64,000 bases of DNA, from assembly GCA_963810815.1 (NCBI GenBank), contig CAWEPB010000007.1, positions 1 to 64,000 of the forward strand. The letters run 5' to 3'. Within the stretch, counting starts at the first letter, position 1; every line of letters starts with the position of its first letter. The position numbers were made by a program, and so were the translations under genes. The notes beneath the pieces are model-generated. The model did not search any database, had not been told where the DNA came from, and worked only from the letters and a program-made list of their open reading frames with translations. Positions 16,927 through 26,309 of the stretch are shown in pieces. Source of the DNA: CAVQWT01 sp963810815 (GTDB taxonomy: Bacteria; Pseudomonadota; Gammaproteobacteria; Burkholderiales; Casimicrobiaceae).

Positions 16927-17391
16927 TCATTGGCTCAGCGTCTTTGCGGTCTTTTCCATCGCCGCCTTGCCATGCGCCTTGTTGACCGCGTCCGCGGCCT
17001 CCGGGGGCATGTAGTTCTCGTCGTGCTTGGCCAGAACCTCGGACGCGCGGAACACGCCGTCCGGTCCCAGCTTGCCCTGCGCGACGACGCCCTTCCCTTC
17101 CTTGAACAGGTCGGGAAGGATCCCCGTGTACGAAACCGGAATCGTCTTCGCGGTGTCGGTCACGTTGAATCGCACGGTGAGGCCGTCCGTCTCGCGCTTG
17201 AGGCTCTTCTCCTCGACCAGCCCGCCGATGCGGAAGGCGCGTCCCTGCGGGGCCTCGTTGGCGGCGACCTGCGACGGCGAGAAGAAGAACACCAGGTTCG
17301 ACTGGAACGCCTGCAGCACGAGGCCGACGGCGCCGGCAAGCACGACCAGCCCGGCGCCGATCCACGCGAAACGCTTGTGGCGGGGCTTCAT
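16927..17391 (-). CDS. ccmE: CcmE, periplasmic heme chaperone
   Basis: 154 aa. CcmE binds heme covalently through a histidine and hands it to CcmF. It has an N-terminal anchor helix (FAWIGAGLVVLAGAVGLVLQAF), the OB-fold body with FFFSPSQV and FRIGGLVEEKSL, and the heme-binding HDENY (AKHDENYMPPE). The start ATG overlaps the ccmD stop. It sits 37 bases before ccmF. Confidence 0.95.
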   Translation of the reverse strand: MKPRHKRFAWIGAGLVVLAGAVGLVLQAFQSNLVFFFSPSQVAANEAPQGRAFRIGGLVEEKSLKRETDGLTVRFNVTDTAKTIPVSYTGILPDLFKEGKGVVAQGKLGPDGVFRASEVLAKHDENYMPPEAADAVNKAHGKAAMEKTAKTLSQ

Positions 17392-17576
17392 CGCGCACCT
17401 CCCGTGGCCGCGGCCGTGAAACCCTCGGGCTGCAGCAGCCGGGCTTCCTCGAGGGTGCTCCGCTTGTGGGCGCGCACGGCGAGGATCTCCGCGATCACCG
17501 CAACCGCCGCCACCCCATACGACCACCACACATAGAATCCGTAACCGCCCATCGCGAAAAACTCAGCCATCGTCAA
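17388..17576 (-). CDS. ccmD: CcmD, heme exporter accessory protein
   Basis: About 62 aa (60 if the second ATG at 17570 is used). A single-helix membrane protein that helps release holo-CcmE from the CcmABCD complex. It has MGGYGFYVWWSYGVAAVAV near the N-terminus followed by a basic stretch, VRAHKRSTLEEA, as usual for CcmD. It overlaps ccmE by four bases and lies 69 bases after ccmC. Confidence 0.88.
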   Translation of the reverse strand: MTMAEFFAMGGYGFYVWWSYGVAAVAVIAEILAVRAHKRSTLEEARLLQPEGFTAAATGGAR

Positions 17577-17645
17577 TCACCTCGTTGTTTCGTCCAGTTT
17601 CGTCCGGTGTTTCCTGCCGCGCGCGGGGGTCCGCCCGCCGGCCGC

Positions 17646-18383
17646 TCATCCGTGGCGCACTTCGGGCAGCGCCGCCACCCAGCCCGCGTCCCGCTCCCGC
17701 TCGATCATGATCGAACGCACGCGCGCGAACGACACCGCGATGGTGTAGAACCACGCGGCGAGCGCCATGATCGCCATGCCGGTCAGCATCATCGACGCCA
17801 TCTTCGGCGCCCTGGTGAGGCTGACCGTCGCCCCCTGGTGCAGCGAATTCCACCAGTGGACCGAGAAGTAGATGATCGGGATGTTCACGACGCCGACCAG
17901 CGTGAGCACCGCGCAGGCGCGGTCGGCGCGGCGCGTGTCCTCGATCGCATTGCGCAGCGCGATGATGCCGAAGTACAGGAACAGCAGGATCAGCTCCGAC
18001 GTCATCCGCGCGTCCCATGCCCAGTACGTGCCCCAGGTCGGCCGCCCCCAGAACGCGCCGGTCCAGAGCGCCACGAAGGTCATGATCGCCCCGGTGGGGG
18101 CCAGCGACTGCGCCATCATCGCCGACAGCCGGGTGTTGAACCCCAGCGCCAGCGCGCTCCAGAACGCCATCACGACGTAGATGAACATGCTCATCCACGC
18201 GGTCGGCACGTGGATGAAGATGATCCGGTACGCCTCGCCCTGCTGGGCATCGGTCGGCGCGACGATGAGCCCGACGTAGAGTCCGATCGCGGCGAGGATC
18301 GCCGCGGCAATCGCGAACCACGGGATCATCTTCCCGGCGAGGGGATAGAAGGTGGCGGGCGAACTGTACTTGAATAGGTTCAT
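17646..18383 (-). CDS. ccmC: CcmC, heme handling membrane protein
   Basis: 245 aa, six predicted helices. CcmC holds heme at the periplasmic face and loads CcmE. The WWD domain is present as WGTYWAWDARMTSELILLF, with HVPTAWMSMF and the VHWWNSLHQGATV segment carrying the conserved histidines. It lies 9 bases after ccmB, so the two are probably co-translated. Confidence 0.95.
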   Translation of the reverse strand: MNLFKYSSPATFYPLAGKMIPWFAIAAAILAAIGLYVGLIVAPTDAQQGEAYRIIFIHVPTAWMSMFIYVVMAFWSALALGFNTRLSAMMAQSLAPTGAIMTFVALWTGAFWGRPTWGTYWAWDARMTSELILLFLYFGIIALRNAIEDTRRADRACAVLTLVGVVNIPIIYFSVHWWNSLHQGATVSLTRAPKMASMMLTGMAIMALAAWFYTIAVSFARVRSIMIERERDAGWVAALPEVRHG

Positions 18384-18392
18384 CGTGAGGGT

Positions 18393-19118
18393 TCAGTCGA
18401 GGGCGATGCGCACCGCGGCCGCGGCCGCGAACGGCGCCCCGACGATGGCGACGAGCAGTCCCGCGCCCAGCAGTGAAAGGTTCGCGGTGGCGCCCAGTCC
18501 GGCGCGCACCGCGTCGACGGCACCGGCGCCGAAGATGAGCACCGGCACGTAGAGCGGAAGGATCAGCAGCGCCAGCAGGCTGCCGCCGCCGCTGCGCAGC
18601 CCCAGGGTCAGCGCCGCGCCGATCGCCCCCAGCAGCGACAGTATCGGCGTGCCGAGCAGCAGCCCCGCCATCAGCACCAGGATCGACTCGCCGTCCAGCG
18701 CGTATTGTATGCCCAGCACCGGCGCCAGCAGCACGACGGGGAGGCCGGTGGTGAGCCAGTGCGCGGCGATCTTGCCGCTGACGATGGCGGCCAGCGGGTA
18801 CGGCGACAGGGCGATCTGCTCCAGCGTGCCGTCGGCCCAGTCGGACGCGAACAGCCGCACCAGCGACAGCAGCGACGCGAGCAGCGCGGCGACCCATAGC
18901 ACGCCCGGACCCATGGTTGCGAGCAGGTTGCGCTCGGGCGATGTCGACAGGGGAAAGAGCGAGACCACGATGACGTAGAACAGCACCTGCACGCCGAGTT
19001 CCGCGCGCGAGCGCAGCGCGAGCTTCAGGTCGCGGGCCAGCGCCCAGCCGAAGCCCGGGAGCACGGCGCCCGCGGCGGCAGCCGGGGAGCCGGCGGGGGC
19101 GAGCACCGCGGGTTCCAT
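18393..19118 (-). CDS. ccmB: CcmB, heme exporter permease subunit
   Basis: 241 aa with about six hydrophobic helices. It forms the membrane part of the CcmAB ATPase complex that drives release of holo-CcmE. Family features are the opening RDLKLALRSRAELGVQVLFYVIVV, SDWADGTLEQIALSP and the hydrophobic LIVLPLYVPVLIFGAGAV-like stretch. The N-terminus carries an Ala/Pro-rich extension of about 25 residues. Two bases separate it from ccmA. Confidence 0.93.
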   Translation of the reverse strand: MEPAVLAPAGSPAAAAGAVLPGFGWALARDLKLALRSRAELGVQVLFYVIVVSLFPLSTSPERNLLATMGPGVLWVAALLASLLSLVRLFASDWADGTLEQIALSPYPLAAIVSGKIAAHWLTTGLPVVLLAPVLGIQYALDGESILVLMAGLLLGTPILSLLGAIGAALTLGLRSGGGSLLALLILPLYVPVLIFGAGAVDAVRAGLGATANLSLLGAGLLVAIVGAPFAAAAAVRIALD

Positions 19119-19120
19119 CG

Positions 19121-19735
19121 TCAGGCCAGCGCCAGCGGCTGGACCCGGGCGTCAGGCAGCCCGAGCGGTGCATGGGTCGCGGCGACGGCCACGCCGCCGG
19201 CCTCCAGGTGCCGGCGGACCATGTCGGCGAGCAGCGCGGTGCCGGCGGCGTCCAGGGCGGTGACCGGCTCGTCGAGCACCCACAGGCGCCGCCGCAGCAG
19301 CGCCAGCCGCGCCAGACCGATGCGGCGTCGCTGGCCCTGCGACAGCACCCGGGCCGGCAGCGCGCGCTTGCGCTCGAGGGCGACGTCGGCGAGCGCGCGG
19401 CGCAGGTCGGCGCTCGAGACGGTTTCGCCGGCCAGGGCCGTCAGCGACGCGAGGTTCTCCTCGGCGGTCAATTCGTCCTTCAGCGCCGGCGCGTGGCCGG
19501 CAAAGGCGATCGCGGCCCGCAGCCGGGGATCGAACGGCGCCATCGCCTCGCCGTCCCAGCGGATTTCGCCGTGGTCCGGGACGGAGAAGCCCGCCAGCAT
19601 CCGCAGCAGCGTGGTCTTGCCCGTGCCGTTGGCGCCGGTCACGATCAGCACCTGGCCGCGGTCGACGCGAAAGCCCACCCCCGAAAAAAGTCGGGCGTGG
19701 CCGCGGCGGGCGGCGAGGTCGCGGGCTTCCAGCAT
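19121..19735 (-). CDS. ccmA: CcmA, heme exporter ATP-binding protein
   Basis: 204 aa, typical of CcmA. The ATPase of the CcmABCD complex. Walker A is GANGTGKTT, the signature is LSQGQRRRIGLARL and Walker B is LWVLDEPVTALD. The ATG at 19735 (MLEARDLAARRGHARLF) was chosen because the longer upstream frame has no ccmA homology and crosses the promoter. It is the first gene of the ccm operon; a perfect TATAAT lies about 75 bases upstream. Confidence 0.93.
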   Translation of the reverse strand: MLEARDLAARRGHARLFSGVGFRVDRGQVLIVTGANGTGKTTLLRMLAGFSVPDHGEIRWDGEAMAPFDPRLRAAIAFAGHAPALKDELTAEENLASLTALAGETVSSADLRRALADVALERKRALPARVLSQGQRRRIGLARLALLRRRLWVLDEPVTALDAAGTALLADMVRRHLEAGGVAVAATHAPLGLPDARVQPLALA

Positions 19736-19807
19736 CGGAGGGATGGTCGCGGGAAAATAAGGCGGATCGGGGCGGTGCCGGTGACGGGGCCGCGCAGGAA
19801 AGGGGGG

Positions 19808-19813
19808 ATTATA
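19808..19813 (-). promoter_or_regulatory. -10 box of the ccm operon
   Basis: TATAAT on the minus strand, in the spacer between ccmA and the divergent malic enzyme gene. Transcription would start near 19801, some 65 bases before the ccmA ATG. The -35 position (AAGGTC at 17-base spacing) is poor, so the promoter may be activator-dependent. Confidence 0.55.
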
Positions 19814-19964
19814 GCGAACGACCACCCTGCGACCTTGCGCCGCGTCAATGGACAGGACGGTGGCGGTCCGCGGCGACCGGGAGGGGGCATTCCGGCGGGG
19901 CGCGGGCCGCCCCGCCGATCGGCTATGATCGACGATCCACGCCCTTCCTCCACGGAAAAACCCC

Positions 19965-22257
19965 ATGTCGGACTCGGATATTCGCACCGCGTCGCTCGAA
20001 TACCACCGCCAATCCCCGCCGGGCAAGATCTCGGTCACGCCGACCAAGCAACTCACCAATCAGCGCGACCTGGCGCTCGCCTATTCCCCGGGCGTGGCCG
20101 CGGCCTGCGACGAGATCGTCCGCGACCCCACCGAGGCGCGCACGCTGACCGCGCGCGGCAACCTGATCGGCGTCGTGACCAACGGCACGGCGGTGCTGGG
20201 GCTGGGGCCGATCGGTCCGCTGGCGGCCAAGCCGGTGATGGAGGGCAAGGCGGTGCTGTTCAAGAAGTTCGCCGGCATCGACTGCTTCGACATCGAGATC
20301 GACGAGCGCGACCCGGACAAGCTGGTCGAGATCATCGCCTCGATGGAACCCACGTTCGGCGGCATCAACCTCGAGGACATCAAGGCGCCGGAGTGCTTCT
20401 ACGTCGAGCGCAAGCTGCGCGAGCGGATGAAGATCCCCGTGTTCCACGACGACCAGCACGGCACCGCGATCGTCGTCGGCGCGGCAATCCTGAATGGCCT
20501 GCGCGTGGTCGGCAAGGATCCCGCCGACGTCAAGCTCGTCTGCTCGGGCGCCGGCGCGGCGGCGCTTGCCTGCCTCGACCTGCTGGTGTCGCTGGGCATC
20601 CCGCAGAAGAACATCTGGGTGTCGGACATCAAGGGCGTCGTCTACGCCGGGCGCACCGAGGAGATGGACGACAACAAGGCGCGCTACGCGCAGCCCACCG
20701 ACGCGCGCACGCTCAACGACATCCTCCCCGGCGCCGACATCTTCCTCGGCCTGTCGGCGGCGCGGGTGCTCAAGCCCGAGTGGCTGCCGCAGATGGCCGA
20801 CCGGCCGCTGATCATGGCGCTCGCCAACCCGGAGCCCGAGATCATGCCCGACCTCGCGAAGGCGGCGCGGCCCGACGCGATCATCGCGACCGGGCGGTCC
20901 GACTATCCGAACCAGGTCAACAACGTGCTGGTGTTCCCGTTCATCTTCCGCGGCACGCTCGACGTGGCGGCAACGCGCATCAACGAGCCGATGAAGGTGG
21001 CTGCGGTGCGTGCGCTTGCGGACCTGGCAATGGCCGAGCAGTCGGACATCGTCGCGCAGGCTTACAACGTGGAGAACCTGCGCTTCGGCCCCGAGTACCT
21101 GATCCCGAAGCCGTTCGACCCGAGGCTGATCGTGACCATCGCGCCGGCGGTGGCGAAGGCGGCGATGGACTCGGGGGTCGCCACGCAGCCCATCGACGAT
21201 TTCGCGGCGTACCGCGAGCGGCTGACGCAGTTCGTCTACCACTCGGGACTGCTGATGAAGCCGATCTTCCAGGCGGCCAAGAAGTCGCCGAAGCGGATCG
21301 TCTACGCGGAGGGCGAGGACGAGCGCGTGCTGCGCGCCGCGCAGGTGGTCATCGACGAGGGCATCGCCAAGCCGATCCTCGTCGGCCGGCCGCAGGTCAT
21401 CGAGCGGCGCGTCGAGCAGTTCGGGCTGGGGATCAGGCCGGGCGTCGACTTCGAGGTGACCAACCCCGAGCACGACCCGCGCTACCGCGACTACTGGATG
21501 GAGTACTACCGGCTGACCGAGCGCAAGGGCGTGTCGCAGCAGTACGCCAAGATCGAGATGCGCCGTCGCCTCACGCTGATCGGCGCGATGATGATGCATC
21601 GCGGCGATGCCGACGGCATGCTGTGCGGCACCTTCGGCACGCACGCGCTGCACCTGCAGTACATCGACCAGGTGCTAGGCAAGCGCCGCGGCGCCAAGGT
21701 GTACGCCGCGATGAACGCGGTCGTGCTCCCCGGACACACGGTGTTCATCGCCGACACCTACGTCAATCCCGATCCGTACCGCCGACGAGATCGCGAGCAT
21801 CACCATCCTCGCGGCCGAGGAAGTCCGCCGCTTCGGCATCACGCCCAAGGTGGCGCTGCTGTCGCACTCGAGCTTCGGTTCGAGCGAGCACCCGCAGGCG
21901 AAGAAGATGCAATATGCGCTGGCGCTGATCAACGCGCTCGATCCGGACCTCGAGGTCGAGGGCGAGATGCACGGCGATGCGGCACTCGACCCGGCGGTGC
22001 GGATGGAGGCGTTTCCCGGCTCCCGGCTGAAGGGCCCGGCGAACCTGCTGGTCATGCCGACGGTCGACGCCGCGAACATCGCATTCAACCTGCTCAAGGT
22101 GTCCGCCGGCGGTGGCGTGACCATCGGCCCGATGCTGCTCGGCGTGGCCAAGCCGGCGCACATCCTGACCCCTTCGGCCACGGTGCGGCGCATCGTCAAC
22201 ATGACCGCGCTGACGGTCGTCGACGCGAACGTCCAGCGGCAGCCGCAACTGCTCTGA
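19965..22257 (+). CDS. maeB: NADP-type malic enzyme with phosphotransacetylase-like domain (apparent frameshift)
   Basis: About 763 aa after removing one extra base (E. coli MaeB is 759 aa). It decarboxylates malate to pyruvate with reduction of NAD(P). The N-terminal malic domain shows YSPGVAAACDEI and NGTAVLGLG, then GINLEDIKAPECF, VFHDDQHGTAIVV and VCSGAGAAALACL. From about residue 430 a PTA-like regulatory domain follows. The frame breaks at 21777: GATCCGTACC should read GATCCGACC, giving VNPDP-TADEIASITILAA. Downstream, the end of the PTA domain (HSSFGSSEHPQAKKM to QRQPQLL) is in the next frame. A single 1-base insertion makes sequence error likely. Confidence 0.88.
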
Positions 22258-22485
22258 CGCCGATCGCGCCGGGATGTCCGGAAGGCGGTGCCGCCCATGA
22301 TCGAACGGCACGGATTTCGCTAAGCTTGTGCTGTTCCCCCGCGGGGCCGGACGGCGTGCGCCGGAACGGTGCGCAAGGGGGTCGTGCCACCCGATTGCCG
22401 CCCGCTTTCCGTGCACACCGCCTCGTCGCCGCCGTTCGCCCGTCACCCGTTCGCTTCGTCCCAACCGTTTTTCCGGAGATCCACG

Positions 22486-23523
22486 ATGCTCATCCGTCTG
22501 TGCCGCCTCGCTGGCGCCGCGCTGGCCGCGGCCCTCGCACTCGGAGCCAACGCCGCCGCCGCGCAGGACACCAGGATCGCCTTCCAGCTCGACTGGCGCT
22601 TCGAAGGCCCGTCCGCGCTCTTCCTGCTGCCGAAGGCGAAGGGCTACTTCGCCGCGGAGAAGCTCGATGTCACCGTCGATGCCGGCAACGGCTCGGGCAA
22701 CGCGGTCAACCGCGTGGCCTCCGGCACCTACCACATGGGCTTCGCCGACCTCGCCGCGCTGATCGAGTTCGTCGGCAACAACCCGACGGCTCCGAACAAG
22801 CCGGTGGCGGTGATGATGGTCTACGACTCGACGCCCGCTGCCGTGTTCTCGCTCAGGAAGTCCGGCATCCGGACGCCGGCCGACCTGCAGGGAAAGAAGA
22901 TGGGCGCCCCGGTGTTCGACGCCGGTCGCCGCGCCTTCCCGATCTTCGTCCGGGCCAACAAGCTCGACGGCAGCAAGATCGCCTGGACCGCGATGGATCC
23001 TCCGTTGCGCGAGACCATGCTCGTGCGCGGCGACGTCGACGCCATCACGGGTTTCTATTTCACGAGCCTGCTCAACCTCAATGCCCGCGGCATCAAGGAC
23101 GAGGACGTCGACGTGATGATGTATCCGAAGTACGGCGTCAACCTCTACGGCAACGCGATCATCGTCTCCGAGCAGTTCCTGAAGGAGAAGCCCGAGGCGG
23201 TGAAGGCGTTCCTTCGCGCGTTCACCAGGGGCATGAAGGACGTGCTGGCCGACCCGGACGGTGCGATCCGGTACGTGAAGGAGCGCGACGCCCTGGTCGA
23301 CGAAGTTCTGGAGAAACGCCGGATGAAGCTCGCGATCGACAGCGTGATCGCGACACCCACCGCCAGGGCCGACGGCATCGGCGCCGTGCAGCCGGCGCGC
23401 CTGGCCGAGATGGTGACGCAGGTGTCGTCGGCGTTCGAGCTCAAGAGCCCGGTCAAGCCGGAGCAGGTGTTCAACCCGAGCTTCCTGCCCGCGAAGGCGG
23501 ACCGCATGGTATTCCCCAGGTGA
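22486..23523 (+). CDS. NMT1/THI5-like ABC transporter substrate-binding protein
   Basis: 345 aa with a Sec signal peptide ending near NAAAAQD (residue 27), so it is periplasmic. The start ATG has CGGAG 9 bases upstream. The mature protein opens IAFQLDWRFEGPSALFLLPKAKGYF, the pattern of THI5/NMT1-type binding proteins, and has GNGSGNAVNRVASGTYHMGFADLAALIEF. Relatives bind thiamine precursors, riboflavin, nitrate or taurine-like compounds; no residue set here settles the substrate. It heads a three-gene operon with the ATPase and permease. The spacer to the ATPase gene contains a diverged copy of the 60-bp repeat. Confidence 0.87.
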   Translation: MLIRLCRLAGAALAAALALGANAAAAQDTRIAFQLDWRFEGPSALFLLPKAKGYFAAEKLDVTVDAGNGSGNAVNRVASGTYHMGFADLAALIEFVGNNPTAPNKPVAVMMVYDSTPAAVFSLRKSGIRTPADLQGKKMGAPVFDAGRRAFPIFVRANKLDGSKIAWTAMDPPLRETMLVRGDVDAITGFYFTSLLNLNARGIKDEDVDVMMYPKYGVNLYGNAIIVSEQFLKEKPEAVKAFLRAFTRGMKDVLADPDGAIRYVKERDALVDEVLEKRRMKLAIDSVIATPTARADGIGAVQPARLAEMVTQVSSAFELKSPVKPEQVFNPSFLPAKADRMVFPR

Positions 23524-23561
23524 CACGGCGCGAACCACCCGGGCGGTATCCGGTGCCGGGC

Positions 23562-23624
23562 GCGCCGCCGGGCCGCCCCGAGCGCGAATACCGAAGTGCG
23601 CAGCACGACGGTAGTCCGGTGAGC
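23562..23624 (+). repeat. single diverged copy of the 60-bp GRPKGEYRSAQHEG repeat
   Basis: About 60 bases that match the four-copy repeat at 62.9-63.2 kb with only a handful of differences. It fills the gap between the binding-protein gene and the ATPase gene. Read in the ATPase frame it encodes GRPEREYRSAQHDGSPVS and its end supplies a possible GTG start (23619). The same frame is open at the other locus. Confidence 0.8.
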
Positions 23625-23633
23625 GAGGTCGGC

Positions 23634-24467
23634 ATGCGGGTGGCGCCGGACGCGCCGGCGCCAGACCTCGCGCCGCCGGTCGGCGGCCGCGGTCGGGTCG
23701 AGTTCACCAACGTGTTCCTCGCGTACGAGGGACACGACGAATTCGCGGTCGAGGACGTCACGCTGACGATCCGGCCCGGCGAATTCGTCGCCATCGTCGG
23801 GCCGTCGGGTTGCGGCAAGTCGACGTTCATGAAGCTCGCGACGGGCCTCAAGCCGCCGACCCGGGGCACCGTCGTCGTCGACGGCCGCGAGGTCGCGGGG
23901 CCGCTCAAGATCGTCGGGATGGCGTTCCAGGCGCCCACGCTGTTGCCGTGGCGCACGACGCTGGACAACGTGCTGCTGCCGCTGGAAATCGTCGAACCGT
24001 TCCGGCGTACGTTCAAGCGCGACCGCGCGCGGTTCGCCGAGCGCGCCCGCGCACTGCTCGCCACCGTGGGCCTCGCGGGTTACGAGGACAAGTTCCCCTG
24101 GCAGCTCTCCGGCGGCATGCAGCAGCGCGCTTCGATCTGCCGCGCGCTGATCCACCAGCCGGAATTGCTGCTGCTCGACGAGCCGTTCGGCGCGCTCGAC
24201 GCGTTCACGCGCGAGGAGCTGTGGTGCGTGCTGCGCGACCTCTGGCAGCTGCAGCGATTCACCGTCATCCTGGTCACGCACGACCTGCGCGAGGCGGTCT
24301 TCCTCGCCGACACCGTCTACGTGATGAGCAAGCGGCCCGGGCGCATCCTCGCCAGGCGCGAGATCGGCCTCGCCCGCCCCCGGGACCTCGACGTGACCTA
24401 TGGCGACGAATTCACCGGCGTCGTGCACGAGCTGCGCGAGCGCATCGGGCTCATCCGCAAGACCTGA
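23634..24467 (+). CDS. NMT1-type ABC transporter, ATP-binding protein
   Basis: 277 aa from ATG 23634, chosen because GAGG lies 6 bases upstream; GTG 23619 inside the repeat would give 282 aa. Motifs are Walker A GPSGCGKST, signature LSGGMQQR, Walker B LLLDEPFGALD and VTHDLREAVF. It is an SsuB/TauB-like ATPase with an N-terminal tail rich in Ala and Pro. The reading frame is open far upstream through the frameshifted malic enzyme gene and the binding-protein gene, but that fusion is an artefact. The permease follows after 3 bases. Confidence 0.88.
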   Translation: MRVAPDAPAPDLAPPVGGRGRVEFTNVFLAYEGHDEFAVEDVTLTIRPGEFVAIVGPSGCGKSTFMKLATGLKPPTRGTVVVDGREVAGPLKIVGMAFQAPTLLPWRTTLDNVLLPLEIVEPFRRTFKRDRARFAERARALLATVGLAGYEDKFPWQLSGGMQQRASICRALIHQPELLLLDEPFGALDAFTREELWCVLRDLWQLQRFTVILVTHDLREAVFLADTVYVMSKRPGRILARREIGLARPRDLDVTYGDEFTGVVHELRERIGLIRKT

Positions 24468-24470
24468 GCG

Positions 24471-25247
24471 ATGACCGAGCGCGAACGCCGCCTGGAGCGG
24501 ATGGGGCCGTGGATCCTTTCGGTGCTGATCCTGCTGGTCTGGGAGGCCGTCTGCCGCGTGTTCGCGGTGTCGGACTTCATCTTCCCGGCGCCGACGGCGA
24601 TCGCGAGGGCGCTGGTCGAATTCGCCGGGCCGATCGCCGGGCACGCGTGGCGGACCTTCTGGACGACGATGGCCGGCTTCGCCCTCGGCGTCACCGTAGG
24701 CCTGCTGCTGGGCTTCCTCGTCGGCAGCTCGCGCGTCATCTACAGCGCGCTCTACCCGCTGCTGGTCGCGTTCAACAGCATCCCCAAGGCGGCGTTCGTG
24801 CCGATCCTCGTCGTCTGGTTCGGCATCGGCGCGGCGCCGGCGATCCTGACGGCGTTCCTGATCTGCTTCTTCCCGATCATGGTCAACGTCGCGACGGGGC
24901 TCGCCACGCTGGAGCCCGAGCTCGAGGACGTGCTGCGCTCGCTGGGCGCCACCCGCAGGGACGTGCTGCTCAAGGTCGGCCTGCCGCGTTCGCTGCCCTA
25001 TTTCTTCGCGTCGCTGAAGGTCGCGATCACGCTGGCCTTCGTCGGCACCGTGGTGTCCGAAACCGTGGCGGCCAACGAGGGCATCGGCTACCTGATGATG
25101 TCGGCCGGTTCGTCGATGCGCATGCCGCTGGTGTTCGCCGGATTGTTCGTCATCGGCGTGATGGCGATGTTGATGTACGAGCTCTTCGCCATCGTCGAGC
25201 GCCGGACGACCGGCTGGGCGCACCGCGGTTCGCAGGCGGGAGGGTAG
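24471..25247 (+). CDS. NMT1-type ABC transporter, permease
   Basis: 258 aa with about six helices; the first is WILSVLILLVWEAVCRVFAV. The BPD_transp_1 EAA loop is seen as LRSLGATRRDVLLKVGLPRSLPYFF. It pairs with the ATPase 3 bases upstream. ORFs in this family are 250-280 aa, so the gene is complete. It ends about 90 bases before the tRNA-Ser gene. Confidence 0.9.
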   Translation: MTERERRLERMGPWILSVLILLVWEAVCRVFAVSDFIFPAPTAIARALVEFAGPIAGHAWRTFWTTMAGFALGVTVGLLLGFLVGSSRVIYSALYPLLVAFNSIPKAAFVPILVVWFGIGAAPAILTAFLICFFPIMVNVATGLATLEPELEDVLRSLGATRRDVLLKVGLPRSLPYFFASLKVAITLAFVGTVVSETVAANEGIGYLMMSAGSSMRMPLVFAGLFVIGVMAMLMYELFAIVERRTTGWAHRGSQAGG

Positions 25248-25320
25248 GGCCGGATCCGGGCATCGCGGGCCACGGCTCGTGGCAGGCGCCCGCCGGCCGG
25301 CGCCCGGCCCCGGGTTACGG

Positions 25321-25326
25321 TAAAAT
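25321..25326 (+). promoter_or_regulatory. -10 box of tRNA-Ser
   Basis: TAAAAT (5 of 6 to TATAAT) ends 11 bases before the 5' end of the tRNA, the usual spacing. It stands out in a GC-rich stretch. No clear -35 is visible. Confidence 0.5.
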
Positions 25327-25337
25327 CCCGCCTCCAC

Positions 25338-26134
<797 letters not shown>

Positions 26135-26163
26135 TAGACAGGTCGTTGCCCGGTCTGTATTAT
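26135..26163 (+). promoter_or_regulatory. sigma-70 promoter for the FN3/propeller gene
   Basis: TAGACA, 17 bases, TATTAT: each hexamer has one mismatch to consensus and the spacing is ideal. Transcription would start near 26170, leaving an untranslated leader of about 140 bases before the ATG at 26310. Confidence 0.65.
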
Positions 26164-26309
26164 GCGTTTGTCATGACGCCCGGGTACGCAGCGGGCAGCG
26201 TTGCCGCGGACCAGATCTTGGATCGGTGCGGCGGCAGTACACAAGGTCTTGGGCTTGCAGGCTTCGACCGATTCGTCGGATGGATCGGGTCGGTCGCGGA
26301 GATACCATC

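Noticed and set aside
19965..24467. 1500-aa fusion of malic enzyme and ABC ATPase
   Set aside because: The frameshift in maeB puts the frame through the binding-protein gene out of phase. The middle has no coding character and the binding-protein gene is intact in another frame.
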